Assembly (NCBI GenBank): GCA_043798715.1
Contig: JAZDOK010000100.1
Location: 1 to 64,000 of the forward strand
Length of the DNA: 64,000 nucleotides
Source: JAZDOK01 sp043798715
GTDB taxonomy: Bacteria; Vulcanimicrobiota; JAZDOK01
Direction of reading: 5' to 3'
Below the pieces are notes generated by a model, which saw only the letters and a list, made by a program, of their open reading frames with translations, was not told where the DNA came from and did not search any database. This document shows, in pieces, positions 51,714-58,940 of the stretch. The translations under genes and the position numbers were made by a program. Position 1 is the first letter of the stretch, and each line of letters starts with the position of its first letter.

Positions 51714-53726
51714 TCATCGCGTCCGCTGGATTGACTGATTATCTGTAGACGGTCTATAATTTCTTGAATCATTTACTTCTATTCTCCACCCTGTAACTCT
51801 CTCAGCAAGTGCTAAATTGTGTTGATTGCGCCAGGAGTTATTGGCGGTTGTATTCTTATAGATAGTAATCGTTGCTATATTTTGAGCCTCATCGAGTTTT
51901 ATTGATTCTAGATCATTAGATTTGAGAGGGTATAAACAATTAGCAACTTGTCTTTCAGGTTTGTCACACCATTCATGAAAGTGAATCCATTCACCAGTTT
52001 CTTCTTTAATTGATCTTATTACTGCATGATCAGCCCCACTACATATATCAGATGCCCGCTTTCTCGGAGGAACAGCATTTGCCCATCTAACGATAGCTTT
52101 CGTTCCAACTCCTTTTATTCTGGCTATCCTAACAATCTCTATTTCACAATTGCTAATCTCTGATATCTTCTCCTCAAGCTTTTTTTTCATTTCATCTTCT
52201 GGAGTAAGCATCATTTCAGATCGCTTTGGCCCTTTAATTTTAATGAGCCAGCCTGTTAATTCACTCGCAAGGATAAGACTGTTATTCTGATATCCAAGAG
52301 CTGTTTTGCAAGCATCATCGGTATTTAAAGCTACGGTTGCAATTAGGTTCTCTTCGTCAATCTCAATTAAGTTAACGTCTCCCGCGTTAATTAGATGGAG
52401 TGCATTCGTAATGTACTCCTTGATGCCCGAGGCCCAAGGGATAACTACCACAAACTTCTCTTTTAGTCGCTCTTTGATTTCGTTTAAACGTTGCCCACCG
52501 GTGCCCACACATTTTATTGCTGCCTTTCTGCCATCTGCAGTTTCTGACGACATTCTAACAGCAACCTTGCAGCCATTTCCTCTTTTCCTGGCTATTGAGA
52601 CAAGTTCAACCTCACCATTCTTAACTTCTGGAACAATATCTTCAAACGCTATTTTAACTTCTTCTTGCAACTGGCGTCGTTGTGTTAAATAACTAAAATT
52701 CGACTGGCACACTAACATGATTGCCTTAGTTTGCCTTCTCACGAGATAGTCGTAACGGCGAAGTACAGAAACAAAAATTCCCTCAATCGATTTCTTCATT
52801 TCAACTACTGCTCTCACACATTCATCACTCATTCCAGTTACGTAGATAGACTCGTATCCTTCTTCCACGCATCGGGAAATACGTTTTATATATGGCTCTA
52901 TCCCAAAGGCTGTTAGCTTGTCACGTCGGGCAATCAATACTACAGCTACATTAACTTTTAAACCCTTAATGTGCAAAGGGACATCCTCTTCCGGCCTTTT
53001 GTTAGCTATTGTCTGAAGAAACTTTGCAAAGATGCGTAGCTCTTGCTTAACGGCTGTGGTGGGGATAGTTCCCAACAGTTTTTCGCCCGTTGCCTTGACC
53101 TCTGTCAAAAAAACACGTGTAAAGAAGCCCACTGAATCCAGATCTTCCAGGAGTTGAAGATCCTTGCTTAGATTAGAATCGCCGCTGATAGCCGGATTAA
53201 GTACGGTATCAATAAAATAATCGTACGCATTGGTATCACGGCGTGCAGAAAAAATACCAGCAGCGACTTTGAACTCACAACCTGCCCTAAGCGTAACGTC
53301 GAGAAAACTTCTTGCCTTAGGCAATAACCCGACTTTCAAGAACATCAACGTCGCATCCACAATATTCTTACTTTGATTCTTATAGGATTTCAAACAGACG
53401 ACAACTTTTCCGTCTTTTATAAAGGAATCCTTATTTTCAGTCTTAACCCACTCAATTTTTAAGGGATGAGGAAAAACGTTTGGTGAATCCTTATTGATAT
53501 TTTCACAAATGCTATTTACCGTATCTTGAATAGATGACGCTACAGTATAACTGTCGATTCTCCTAGATAGTTTTGGAATGCCTGAGGAAATGAAATATAA
53601 AAATTTGTAAAATAGTGCCATCCAGCGCTCGAATTTGTCTGGATTCAAGAAAAGAAATATCACAATTACGGAAGCTGGTGTGATCCCGATAATTAAAAGC
53701 AACGCTTTAATTAAGGAATCACTCAT
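51714..53726 (-). CDS. Membrane-anchored protein with two tandem NusA-like KH1-KH2 modules
   Basis: This 670-residue protein has an N-terminal transmembrane segment (about 7-28, LIKALLLIIGITPASVIVIF) and an aromatic amphipathic stretch to about 50. A middle region (about 55-350) of mixed helices and strands matches nothing I recognise. Two copies of a NusA-type KH pair follow. Module 1 (about 370-498) has VSIARKRGNGCKVAVR, a GxxG loop CVGTGGQRLNEIK, VVIPWASGIKEYITNAL and ASELTGWLIKIK. These correspond to NusA's IAREPG.RTKVAV, CVG..G.R, W..D...FI.NAL and A..LTGW.I.I. Module 2 (about 528-652) repeats this with a degenerate GxxG loop (CSGADHAV) and ends AERVTGWRIEV. The start MSDSLIK (53726) lies inside the stop of the preceding small gene (8-bp overlap); a start at 53816 would overlap it fully. 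RNA binding at the membrane is inferred. The gene is AT-richer than its neighbours. Confidence 0.75.
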   Translation of the reverse strand: MSDSLIKALLLIIGITPASVIVIFLFLNPDKFERWMALFYKFLYFISSGIPKLSRRIDSYTVASSIQDTVNSICENINKDSPNVFPHPLKIEWVKTENKDSFIKDGKVVVCLKSYKNQSKNIVDATLMFLKVGLLPKARSFLDVTLRAGCEFKVAAGIFSARRDTNAYDYFIDTVLNPAISGDSNLSKDLQLLEDLDSVGFFTRVFLTEVKATGEKLLGTIPTTAVKQELRIFAKFLQTIANKRPEEDVPLHIKGLKVNVAVVLIARRDKLTAFGIEPYIKRISRCVEEGYESIYVTGMSDECVRAVVEMKKSIEGIFVSVLRRYDYLVRRQTKAIMLVCQSNFSYLTQRRQLQEEVKIAFEDIVPEVKNGEVELVSIARKRGNGCKVAVRMSSETADGRKAAIKCVGTGGQRLNEIKERLKEKFVVVIPWASGIKEYITNALHLINAGDVNLIEIDEENLIATVALNTDDACKTALGYQNNSLILASELTGWLIKIKGPKRSEMMLTPEDEMKKKLEEKISEISNCEIEIVRIARIKGVGTKAIVRWANAVPPRKRASDICSGADHAVIRSIKEETGEWIHFHEWCDKPERQVANCLYPLKSNDLESIKLDEAQNIATITIYKNTTANNSWRNQHNLALAERVTGWRIEVNDSRNYRPSTDNQSIQRTR

Positions 53727-53973
53727 CTTTGCTTTCTTCGTCCAATCGCAGTTTTTCAAGGCAGGAGGGGCGAGAGCATAATAGATAAATTTCATTTTGT
53801 TTTGGGTAAAAAGCACTCAAATTATCTAGCGTAATTTCAATATCACATATGACGCAGTGGAGTTGTTTTAGTTCAAGTTTTTCCAAAAGACCGAGTGAGG
53901 ATAGATAGTCCCTTAAATCATTTTCATGGACTGCTTTTATCTTTTCTCTCTTAGTCCACCACTCTTTTTGCAT
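53719..53973 (-). CDS. Small Cys-rich (zinc-ribbon-like) protein
   Basis: This 84-residue protein has a charged helical N-terminus (MQKEWWTKREKIKAVHENDL) and two Cys pairs, CVIC and CSRPSC, about 25 residues apart, which suggests a small zinc-binding fold. It is translationally coupled by an 8-bp overlap to the double-KH membrane protein and is presumably its partner. AAGG five bases before the ATG may serve as the ribosome site. The gene is directly preceded by the leader element at 53986-54120. I do not recognise the family. Confidence 0.65.
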   Translation of the reverse strand: MQKEWWTKREKIKAVHENDLRDYLSSLGLLEKLELKQLHCVICDIEITLDNLSAFYPKQNEIYLLCSRPSCLEKLRLDEESKDE

Positions 53974-53985
53974 TGTTGCCTTCTT

Positions 53986-54120
53986 TCAGATAACAATCAT
54001 TAGACGGAAAGGTGTCAAACCTGTTTCAAAGGTGAATTCAAGCTTTTTGCCCGGTTCTCCTTCCGCTTTGAACGAGGGAAAAATTTCCCGGATGTTACTC
54101 ACTCTCCCGCCCCGTTGCCA
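53986..54120 (-). repeat. Duplicated leader element, copy A (upstream of the Cys-rich/KH operon)
   Basis: On the minus strand this reads GGGCGGGAGAG, then GAAGGAGAACC, AGGTTTGA and CTTTCCGTC, and ends just before the Cys-rich gene. It aligns over about 125 nt with 56074-56197. Differences are mostly compatible with coding: there is one 3-nt indel, and the shared peptide pattern is EGEP.K.LE...GL..FR. In copy A the frame runs from a GTG at 54102 to a TGA at 53986 (38 residues, SNIREIFPSFKAEGEPGKKL...). No good ribosome site precedes that GTG, so translation is doubtful. It may be a repeat-borne remnant, a leader peptide or a structured RNA. Confidence 0.65.
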
Positions 54121-54165
54121 GCGAGCCGTATTTACTGGCGTACAAAGATCGAATCCCGATCTTTT

Positions 54166-55254
54166 TCATATTACGTTGATATGCTTGAAATATAAAACAG
54201 CTGAGAGAATATTTGTTAAAGAGGGTGCATACATATCAAAAAAAGACTTTCCGCTCGGTGAAATTATCTTTTCCGACAAGTCGAAATGATGCCCCGTAAA
54301 GTTACGCACAATTAACAAGCAATATGTTCTGCGAATTTCAGGACTTTTGGCATTATTGAGAATAGCCTCTAGATTATTCACAAATTCCTGCAGACTATTG
54401 GCGTTTGCATTTAGGCCGGATTGAGGATAGCCGATGTTCTGATTAGAAAGAGCATTGTTCAAAAGTTTAGCCAACATACATTGAGAGCCAGATTTGATAG
54501 TGGCATCTGCGATTTGTTTTTTTCTTAACAAAGCTTCCGTAAGAAGACATAAATCTTTTAATCCAGAATAAAGACGCCCCCACGTGTAAACATTCGGAAC
54601 CAAGTCGTTCAGTTGCAAATTATCCTTTAGCGTCCAGATTGTTCCCTCAAGGAACACGCGGTTTTGTAAGTCCATTTCCACGAAGAGTTTTTTAATAAAA
54701 GCTTTATCTACTAAAAAATTCAAGGATGCATCTGAATTGCTATTGAAACCAGTCAGATAATCAACGATGATAGGTTGCTCAAACTGTTCCCACAAACGTG
54801 TATTTAAGATGCCATGAGGTTCTGAAACAAATGGTCGGTCTTCTTCATCGGCCATTAATAAATTAGCAATCCCAGCATCAAGTTTGCCGATAGCCATTTG
54901 TGCGATTCCTAGATTGGCATATACCATCCCTTTGTTAAAACGCTTATGGTTTTGATGTTCATAGTTTAAGATCTCACGCAGAAGTGTTTTGAAATAAAGT
55001 TCAGCTACCCAATGCAATCCTCCCCAAAATAATTGTTCACCACGCTGTGCCAATTCTACAAAATAGGCATTTTTTTCCTCGTATGGCCTGTTAGGATCAA
55101 AAGATGGGTGACTTGCCATATTTGCTCTAAGCAAAGCCAAGCCTTCTTGTATCAAACCCTGAATATCTATTTTGTTAGTTCGATCTGTATCCAGAAGTTT
55201 TCTCGTTTCTACGACACTCGGGACATCATACTTAATTTTATCTCTGTGCGACAT
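54166..55254 (-). CDS. Helical protein with a HEPN-like RNxxxH motif, partner of the nuclease
   Basis: This 362-residue protein looks almost entirely alpha-helical. Its N-terminal half has TPR-like helices (GLHWVAELYFKTLLREIL, MVYANLGIAQMAIGKLDAGI). Near the C-terminus RNFTGHH (317-323) fits the R-x4-6-H motif of HEPN domains and is followed by helices (FFDMYAPSLTNILSAVLYF), as expected for that fold. HEPN proteins are often RNases or abortive-infection effectors. This assignment rests on the motif and predicted helices only. The start overlaps the end of the nuclease gene by 17 bp, so the two form an operon. I do not recognise the full-length family. Confidence 0.6.
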   Translation of the reverse strand: MSHRDKIKYDVPSVVETRKLLDTDRTNKIDIQGLIQEGLALLRANMASHPSFDPNRPYEEKNAYFVELAQRGEQLFWGGLHWVAELYFKTLLREILNYEHQNHKRFNKGMVYANLGIAQMAIGKLDAGIANLLMADEEDRPFVSEPHGILNTRLWEQFEQPIIVDYLTGFNSNSDASLNFLVDKAFIKKLFVEMDLQNRVFLEGTIWTLKDNLQLNDLVPNVYTWGRLYSGLKDLCLLTEALLRKKQIADATIKSGSQCMLAKLLNNALSNQNIGYPQSGLNANANSLQEFVNNLEAILNNAKSPEIRRTYCLLIVRNFTGHHFDLSEKIISPSGKSFFDMYAPSLTNILSAVLYFKHINVI

Positions 55255-56047
55255 ACACTCTTACCTGGATTTCACCGACTGATTGACTTAGATCTTGCTC
55301 TAATCCTTTTGGATTTGATATTTGTTCTTCAGGATCATAAACAAAGCAGAGCAGAGTTTTGCAATCTGGGTGAACACGATACCTAAGTATGTCAATTGCC
55401 AACTGGTCACCGATTTCCTTTATGCCAAGTTTCGATCTGGTTTTCTTCACTTCTATAACAATCTTCTCCGCTTTAAGCAGAAAATCCATTCGCGAACTGC
55501 CGCCAGCATAACTTGGAGTCCATTCCTCAGATCGTATGTCATCAAAGTTAATTTTTAGCAGGGCATGAAGTAGATCTTGAACATCATATTCGTCAGTGAC
55601 TTCGAGTGTTGGACGCTTCATGTAACGTTGTTTCAATTGACGTGCCACTGCATGAAACTTGTCAATCAACTTCTTTATCGTCGCGACCTGGTCGTCTGAA
55701 GTGCATTTTCTAGCGACCGAAACATCTTCCGGGTATAGTTCTAAGCGGTCATAAATGGATTTCAATTTCTTTAAATAACTTCCAGTAGTAATATCATCTC
55801 CATCACAAGAGATGAAACCCTTCCCGGTGAACTCATCTGACAATTCATCCGTTGAAAAGAGTCGGCGCAAAAGCTCTGCTGTGAATTCGTACCATCGCCG
55901 AGCCTCTTCATTTTCATTAACGGATGCATTTGGAACAGTGTTAGCCTTTTCTATCTGCAGCAACACTCGATTGTAGGCTTCGTCTCGTGGCACGACCAAA
56001 CAGGTTCTTTCTTGACTTCTTTCTTGATTTGAACTTCTTTTAGCCAT
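55238..56047 (-). CDS. PD-(D/E)XK nuclease of the DpnII/MboI-like family
   Basis: This 269-residue protein ends in a nuclease domain. DVQDLLHALLKINFDDIRSE (155-174) is followed by EEWTPSYAGGSSRMDFLLKA. D188 in RMDFLL and E199-V-K201 in VIEVKKT form the catalytic D...ExK. LGIKEIGDQLAIDILRYRVH and KTLLCFVYDPE then match the REase DpnII/MboI-type group. The N-terminal half (about 1-140) is helical and probably regulatory. Such nucleases occur as stand-alone or partnered genes in defence islands and their targets are mostly unknown. No methyltransferase gene is nearby, so a classical restriction-modification system is unlikely. It is coupled to the HEPN-like gene and preceded by copy B of the leader element. 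Confidence 0.8.
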   Translation of the reverse strand: MAKRSSNQERSQERTCLVVPRDEAYNRVLLQIEKANTVPNASVNENEEARRWYEFTAELLRRLFSTDELSDEFTGKGFISCDGDDITTGSYLKKLKSIYDRLELYPEDVSVARKCTSDDQVATIKKLIDKFHAVARQLKQRYMKRPTLEVTDEYDVQDLLHALLKINFDDIRSEEWTPSYAGGSSRMDFLLKAEKIVIEVKKTRSKLGIKEIGDQLAIDILRYRVHPDCKTLLCFVYDPEEQISNPKGLEQDLSQSVGEIQVRVYVAQR

Positions 56048-56073
56048 CGTATTCCAACTCCTTGTGGCCCAAC

Positions 56074-56197
56074 AATTATTGGACGGAACGATCTCAAACC
56101 TATTCCAGTTAATTCCAATCCCTTGTCAGGTTCTCCTTCAGATCTGAACATTGGAAAGATTTCCTGACAGTTGCTTGCTCTCCCACCCTTTTACCGG
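56074..56197 (-). repeat. Duplicated leader element, copy B (upstream of the nuclease/HEPN-like operon)
   Basis: On the minus strand it reads GGGTGGGAGAG, then GAAGGAGAACC, AGGTTTGA and GTTCCGTCC, followed within 30 nt by the nuclease ATG. The peptide frame corresponding to copy A reads EIFPMFRSEGEPDKGLELTG and continues open into GPQGVG, overlapping the nuclease start in another frame. The two copies lie about 2.08 kb apart in the same orientation, and each ends within 35 nt of a gene start. Confidence 0.65.
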
Positions 56198-56223
56198 GGC
56201 AGGAGAACCAATCTCCCTTTTGT

Positions 56224-56487
56224 CTAAGGCTTTGCAAGAGTTGGGTCATGAGAACCGACGTTCCTTAGAATTAAGGTATCTTCCTCGTCAAATTCAAAGA
56301 TCAGCCGGTGGTTGAGATCCACCCTGATATACCAGATTGAAGAGTGGCTCTCCAGTTTTCTGACCTGAAGGGAAGGATGTCTGGGATTTGAAAAAACAAG
56401 AGTGAGGCTCCTGTCCACCTTCTTTTGTATTTCCGCCGAAAGCCTCTGGTACGATTTTTTAAATCGTGCGAGTCTGCGGATTCTCAT
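56224..56487 (-). CDS. RelE/ParE-superfamily toxin
   Basis: This 87-residue basic protein has the RelE-type pattern: RFKKSYQRLSAEIQKKVDRS at the start, then HPSLQVRKLES, SIWYIRVDLNHRLIFEFDEE and LRNVGSHD at the C-terminus. RelE-fold toxins of this type usually cleave mRNA on the ribosome. The ATG shares one base with the antitoxin stop (TAATG), giving the common antitoxin-first order. The final SHD motif resembles the H-D end of YoeB/YafQ-like toxins. A DNA-gyrase-type ParE action is less likely but not excluded. Confidence 0.85.
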   Translation of the reverse strand: MRIRRLARFKKSYQRLSAEIQKKVDRSLTLVFSNPRHPSLQVRKLESHSSIWYIRVDLNHRLIFEFDEEDTLILRNVGSHDPTLAKP

Positions 56488-56744
56488 TATTGCTTCAAAT
56501 CTCGCAGCAAATCTTCGAGGCTCTCAAAATCTTTGTATCTCTTTTTTTTCAAATCCTCGTCGGCTTCTTTTTCGCCATTCTGCCAGTTTTTTGCCCAAAA
56601 CCAGCCTTCCTCCCGGAATTTTTCTTTCACAAGATCGCGCATAGCAAGGGACATGGAGACCTTTTGCGCCTCTGCGATACTCTTAACCCACTCGAATAGA
56701 ACGGGATCCAAAGTTACAAAAAGACGCGGATTTTTCGCCGGCAT
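56487..56744 (-). CDS. RHH-type antitoxin
   Basis: This 85-residue protein begins MPAKNPRLFVTLDPVLFEWV, the short strand and two helices (EWVKSIAEAQKVSMSLAMRDLV) of a ribbon-helix-helix/CopG-like DNA-binding domain. A charged tail (ADEDLKKKRYKDFESLEDLL) follows that would wrap the toxin. The second ATG (56744) is chosen because AGGAGG lies seven bases before it; the first ATG is at 56762. It should repress its own promoter and neutralise the adjacent RelE-like toxin. Confidence 0.8.
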   Translation of the reverse strand: MPAKNPRLFVTLDPVLFEWVKSIAEAQKVSMSLAMRDLVKEKFREEGWFWAKNWQNGEKEADEDLKKKRYKDFESLEDLLRDLKQ

Positions 56745-56766
56745 ACAGATCCCTCCTTCCATGTTT

Positions 56767-56795
56767 AGTATATCATAAGTGTAACACTATGTCGA
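56767..56795 (-). promoter_or_regulatory. Promoter/operator of the RelE-like toxin-antitoxin operon
   Basis: On the minus strand TCGACA (56795-56790) and TATACT (56772-56767) are 17 bp apart. The spacer contains the inverted repeat AGTGT-A-ACACT (56778-56788), a good position for RHH repressor binding. Confidence 0.6.
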
Positions 56796-56897
56796 AAAAT
56801 GACTACATGAAAGTTTCTTATTGCGAACCGGCCGGGTCGAAAGTGTCCGAGATAGGAACGGGTGTGGCCTTTCGCCATGGCTGTCAGAAAATTAGTC

Positions 56898-56919
56898 GGG
56901 GCGGTTCGCGAACCGCCCC
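56898..56919. repeat. 22-bp perfect REP-like palindrome
   Basis: GGGGCGGTTCG (56898-56908) and CGAACCGCCCC (56909-56919) are exact reverse complements, followed by TACTA. The GGGGCG...CGCCCCTA ends match the palindrome at 63590-63617, so both belong to one family of interspersed palindromes. It sits between the two toxin-antitoxin pairs. Confidence 0.75.
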
Positions 56920-56949
56920 TACTAAACAGGGCGAAGATGCTGAAGTCCG

Positions 56950-57366
56950 TTAAATACTTTCAAAGCCCGCACGACGAAAATGGGCGTCGAAGGCAAAATA
57001 TTTTCCTATTTTTTCTTTTTTCATCAGGGCGATACTGCCGGCATCCACAAAGGAAAACTTAGGATCCTGGAGCTGTAGAAAGATCTCCCTGGCCTTTTTA
57101 TAAAGCTCCTTGTCTACGAAATGGACCGAAAAAAGCCCGACGCCTTCTCCTTCTTCAACTATCTGAAATAATTTGGAAGAAGCGGAAAAACCGAGCCGAC
57201 GCCGGATTAAGGTGGAAGTTTCCGCAATCACTAAATCCGTCAAAACGAAGAGGACGTTTCCGGCAATCGCTTTTTTATAAATTTCCCTTGCCTTTTTATG
57301 GTGTTCATCCCGGCTGTCCGCCAGCGCGTAGAGTGCGGAGGTATCGATGAAAACTTTCTCCCTCAT
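56950..57366 (-). CDS. vapC: PIN-domain toxin (VapC-like)
   Basis: This 138-residue PIN-domain ribonuclease has the acidic active site visible: D8 in FIDTSALYAL, E49 in VIAETSTLI, D108 in SFVDAGSIALM and D127 in YFAFDAHF. PIN toxins of this class usually cut tRNA or rRNA. The ATG overlaps the antitoxin stop in an ATGA arrangement. Length is normal for the family and nothing suggests inactivation. Confidence 0.9.
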   Translation of the reverse strand: MREKVFIDTSALYALADSRDEHHKKAREIYKKAIAGNVLFVLTDLVIAETSTLIRRRLGFSASSKLFQIVEEGEGVGLFSVHFVDKELYKKAREIFLQLQDPKFSFVDAGSIALMKKEKIGKYFAFDAHFRRAGFESI

Positions 57367-57590
57367 GAATAAAGAACCTCATCATGAAGTTCCGAAGTTT
57401 TTCCGCCGTCGCTCTCCCCCAGAGAGAGAAGAGACAAGCCTATCCGCGCTCTCTCTTTCTCAAGAGTTTCCTCCTTGACGGGGGTGAAAATTCCAGCCGG
57501 TTCCCCCCGGTAGGTCACCAGGACCTCTTTTTTCCCCTTCAGAATACTGCTGAACTTTGCCTTGAAATCCCGGATGCTCAAAACATTCAT
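57363..57590 (-). CDS. Phd/YefM-like antitoxin partner of the PIN toxin
   Basis: This 75-residue protein, MNVLSIRDFKAKFSSILKGK and then EVLVTYRGEPAGIFTPV, has the short N-terminal fold of Phd/YefM antitoxins. The start at 57590 has GGAGG about eight bases upstream; the longer frame to 57668 would run through the promoter. It should bind the toxin and repress the operon at the inverted repeat upstream. Confidence 0.82.
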   Translation of the reverse strand: MNVLSIRDFKAKFSSILKGKKEVLVTYRGEPAGIFTPVKEETLEKERARIGLSLLSLGESDGGKTSELHDEVLYS

Positions 57591-57609
57591 GCGAATCCCT
57601 CCCGAGACT

Positions 57610-57638
57610 ATTATAAAGTAAAACAGTCGTTGTGTCAA
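57610..57638 (-). promoter_or_regulatory. Consensus sigma70 promoter of the PIN toxin-antitoxin operon
   Basis: On the minus strand TTGACA (57638-57633) and TATAAT (57615-57610) are separated by exactly 17 bp, matching both consensus hexamers. The transcript would start about 12 nt upstream of the ribosome site of the antitoxin gene. Confidence 0.85.
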
Positions 57639-57668
57639 ATAGCATGTTTCACAAAATATGTGACACAA
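57630..57668. promoter_or_regulatory. Inverted repeat (likely operator) over the -35 box
   Basis: TTGTGTCA (57630-57637) and TGACACAA (57661-57668) are perfect 8-bp inverted arms 31 bp apart centre to centre, about three helical turns. The first arm overlaps the -35 hexamer. A smaller CACA/TGTG repeat (57650-57662) lies between them. Repression by the Phd-like antitoxin is the natural reading. Confidence 0.6.
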
Positions 57669-58907
57669 TCAGTTCTCGGACCCTGGATTTCTTATCAGCC
57701 CGATCCACTGTCTCAGCGAATCTATCATCACAATTCCTACCAGGGCTAAAACCGCGATGCTCAAGATGGTATTGGTTAAGTCGCCTTTGGGCAGGTAGAC
57801 GTTTACAATATTAAGCACGGCGGCGGTGATTACGGTAACCGAGAGAAAGGCAAAGGGAATAAGGGTGATTAAACAGTATCTCCTCCGGCCCTTTTTTAAA
57901 AGCAGGGTGGTCCCAAGGGCTAAAGCCAAAGTTGCCAATAACTGATTGGCAACTCCGAACATGGGCCAGATGGTGCTTATCTCGCCTTCATAAAGCAGAT
58001 AGCCCCAGAAGAGAGAAACCGCAGCGGAGCAGAAGATGGCTCCGGGAAGCCAGGCATGCCGGGCGAAGGGCTTGTAAAAAGTTCCCAGGATTTCACCCAT
58101 GATATACCGGGCCACCCGGGTTCCGGCATCAATGGTAGTTAAAATAAACATGGCCTCAAACATGATGGCGAAGTGATACCAGTATTTCATGATTCCGGTC
58201 ATGCCCGGTATTTTATCAAAGATATAGGCCGTGCCCACCGCCAGGGAAACCGCGCCTCCGGGCCTGTTCATAAGATGTTCTTCAATTTCTCGTTCCAGGT
58301 GCGGCAGGTCAACCGTGTTAAGTCCCAGATTGTTCCAGACCGCGGCGCCGGTATTGATGGCAAAATAATCGCCCACCGTCAAAGCTGAGGCGGCTATCAA
58401 AGCCAGAATCCCGACTACGCCTTCAACCAGCATCGCCCCGTAGGCTATACCCGGAATATCCCTCTCGTTATCCAGCATTTTGGGTGTGGTGCCGGAGGTA
58501 ATCAGGCTGTGAAAACCGGAAATCGCGCCGCAGGCGATGGTAATGCAGACATAAGGCCAGACCGGGCCGGGAATTATCGGGCCTCCTCCATGAATATAGG
58601 GAGTCAAAGCCGGCATTTGAAGATCAGGGTGAACTCAGACAATTCCCAACAGTGCCTTCCCTTCAGTGCGCACCGAGGCAAAGAGGATGATCATATCATG
58701 AACTCCGCCGGCAATGGCGGCAAAATGATGCCCGAAAAGAACGATCTTATTCATGGGCACATAGTCTTTGCCGTCGTGCAGAACGTGCGCCGGGGTGCGC
58801 AGATTGGAATCCAGAACTAAAACCTTCGCGGCAATAAATGCGGCATAATAACGGTAGGCCAGGGCGAAAACGCACAGGGCAAATACAAGCAATACCAGAG
58901 AATTCAT
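57669..58907 (-). pseudogene. cstA: Carbon starvation permease (CstA family), decayed with internal deletions and a stop
   Basis: The 5' part (58907-58635) reads MNSLVLLVFALCVFALAYRY, NDGKDYVP-type sequence and LFGHHFAAIAGG, then jumps to VHDMIILFASVRTEG. The roughly 30 residues normally between those segments (AGP..GPVLAAQFGYLPG region) are missing. After KALLGIV comes an in-frame TGA, then VHPDLQMPALTPYIHGGGP, again true CstA sequence but from much further along the family protein. The remainder to 57669 (ACGAISGFHSLITSGTTPKM, FGVANQLLATLALALGTTLL) is intact. The total of about 410 codons is short even for compact CstA proteins. CstA imports peptides or pyruvate through the inner membrane; this copy is very unlikely to work. 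No ribosome site is visible before the ATG. Confidence 0.85.
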
Positions 58908-58940
58908 AATTTTATGTTTAAGCTTATAACATCAAGACTG

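Noticed and set aside
55951..56151. 66-codon minus-strand frame overlapping the nuclease start
   Set aside because: It corresponds to copy B of the leader element read through into the nuclease in another frame; it is described as part of the repeat, not as a gene.
58617..58650. In-frame TGA in cstA as selenocysteine or recoded stop
   Set aside because: Conserved stretches are missing on both sides of the junction, TGA is used as a normal stop by other genes here, and no SECIS-like hairpin is evident.
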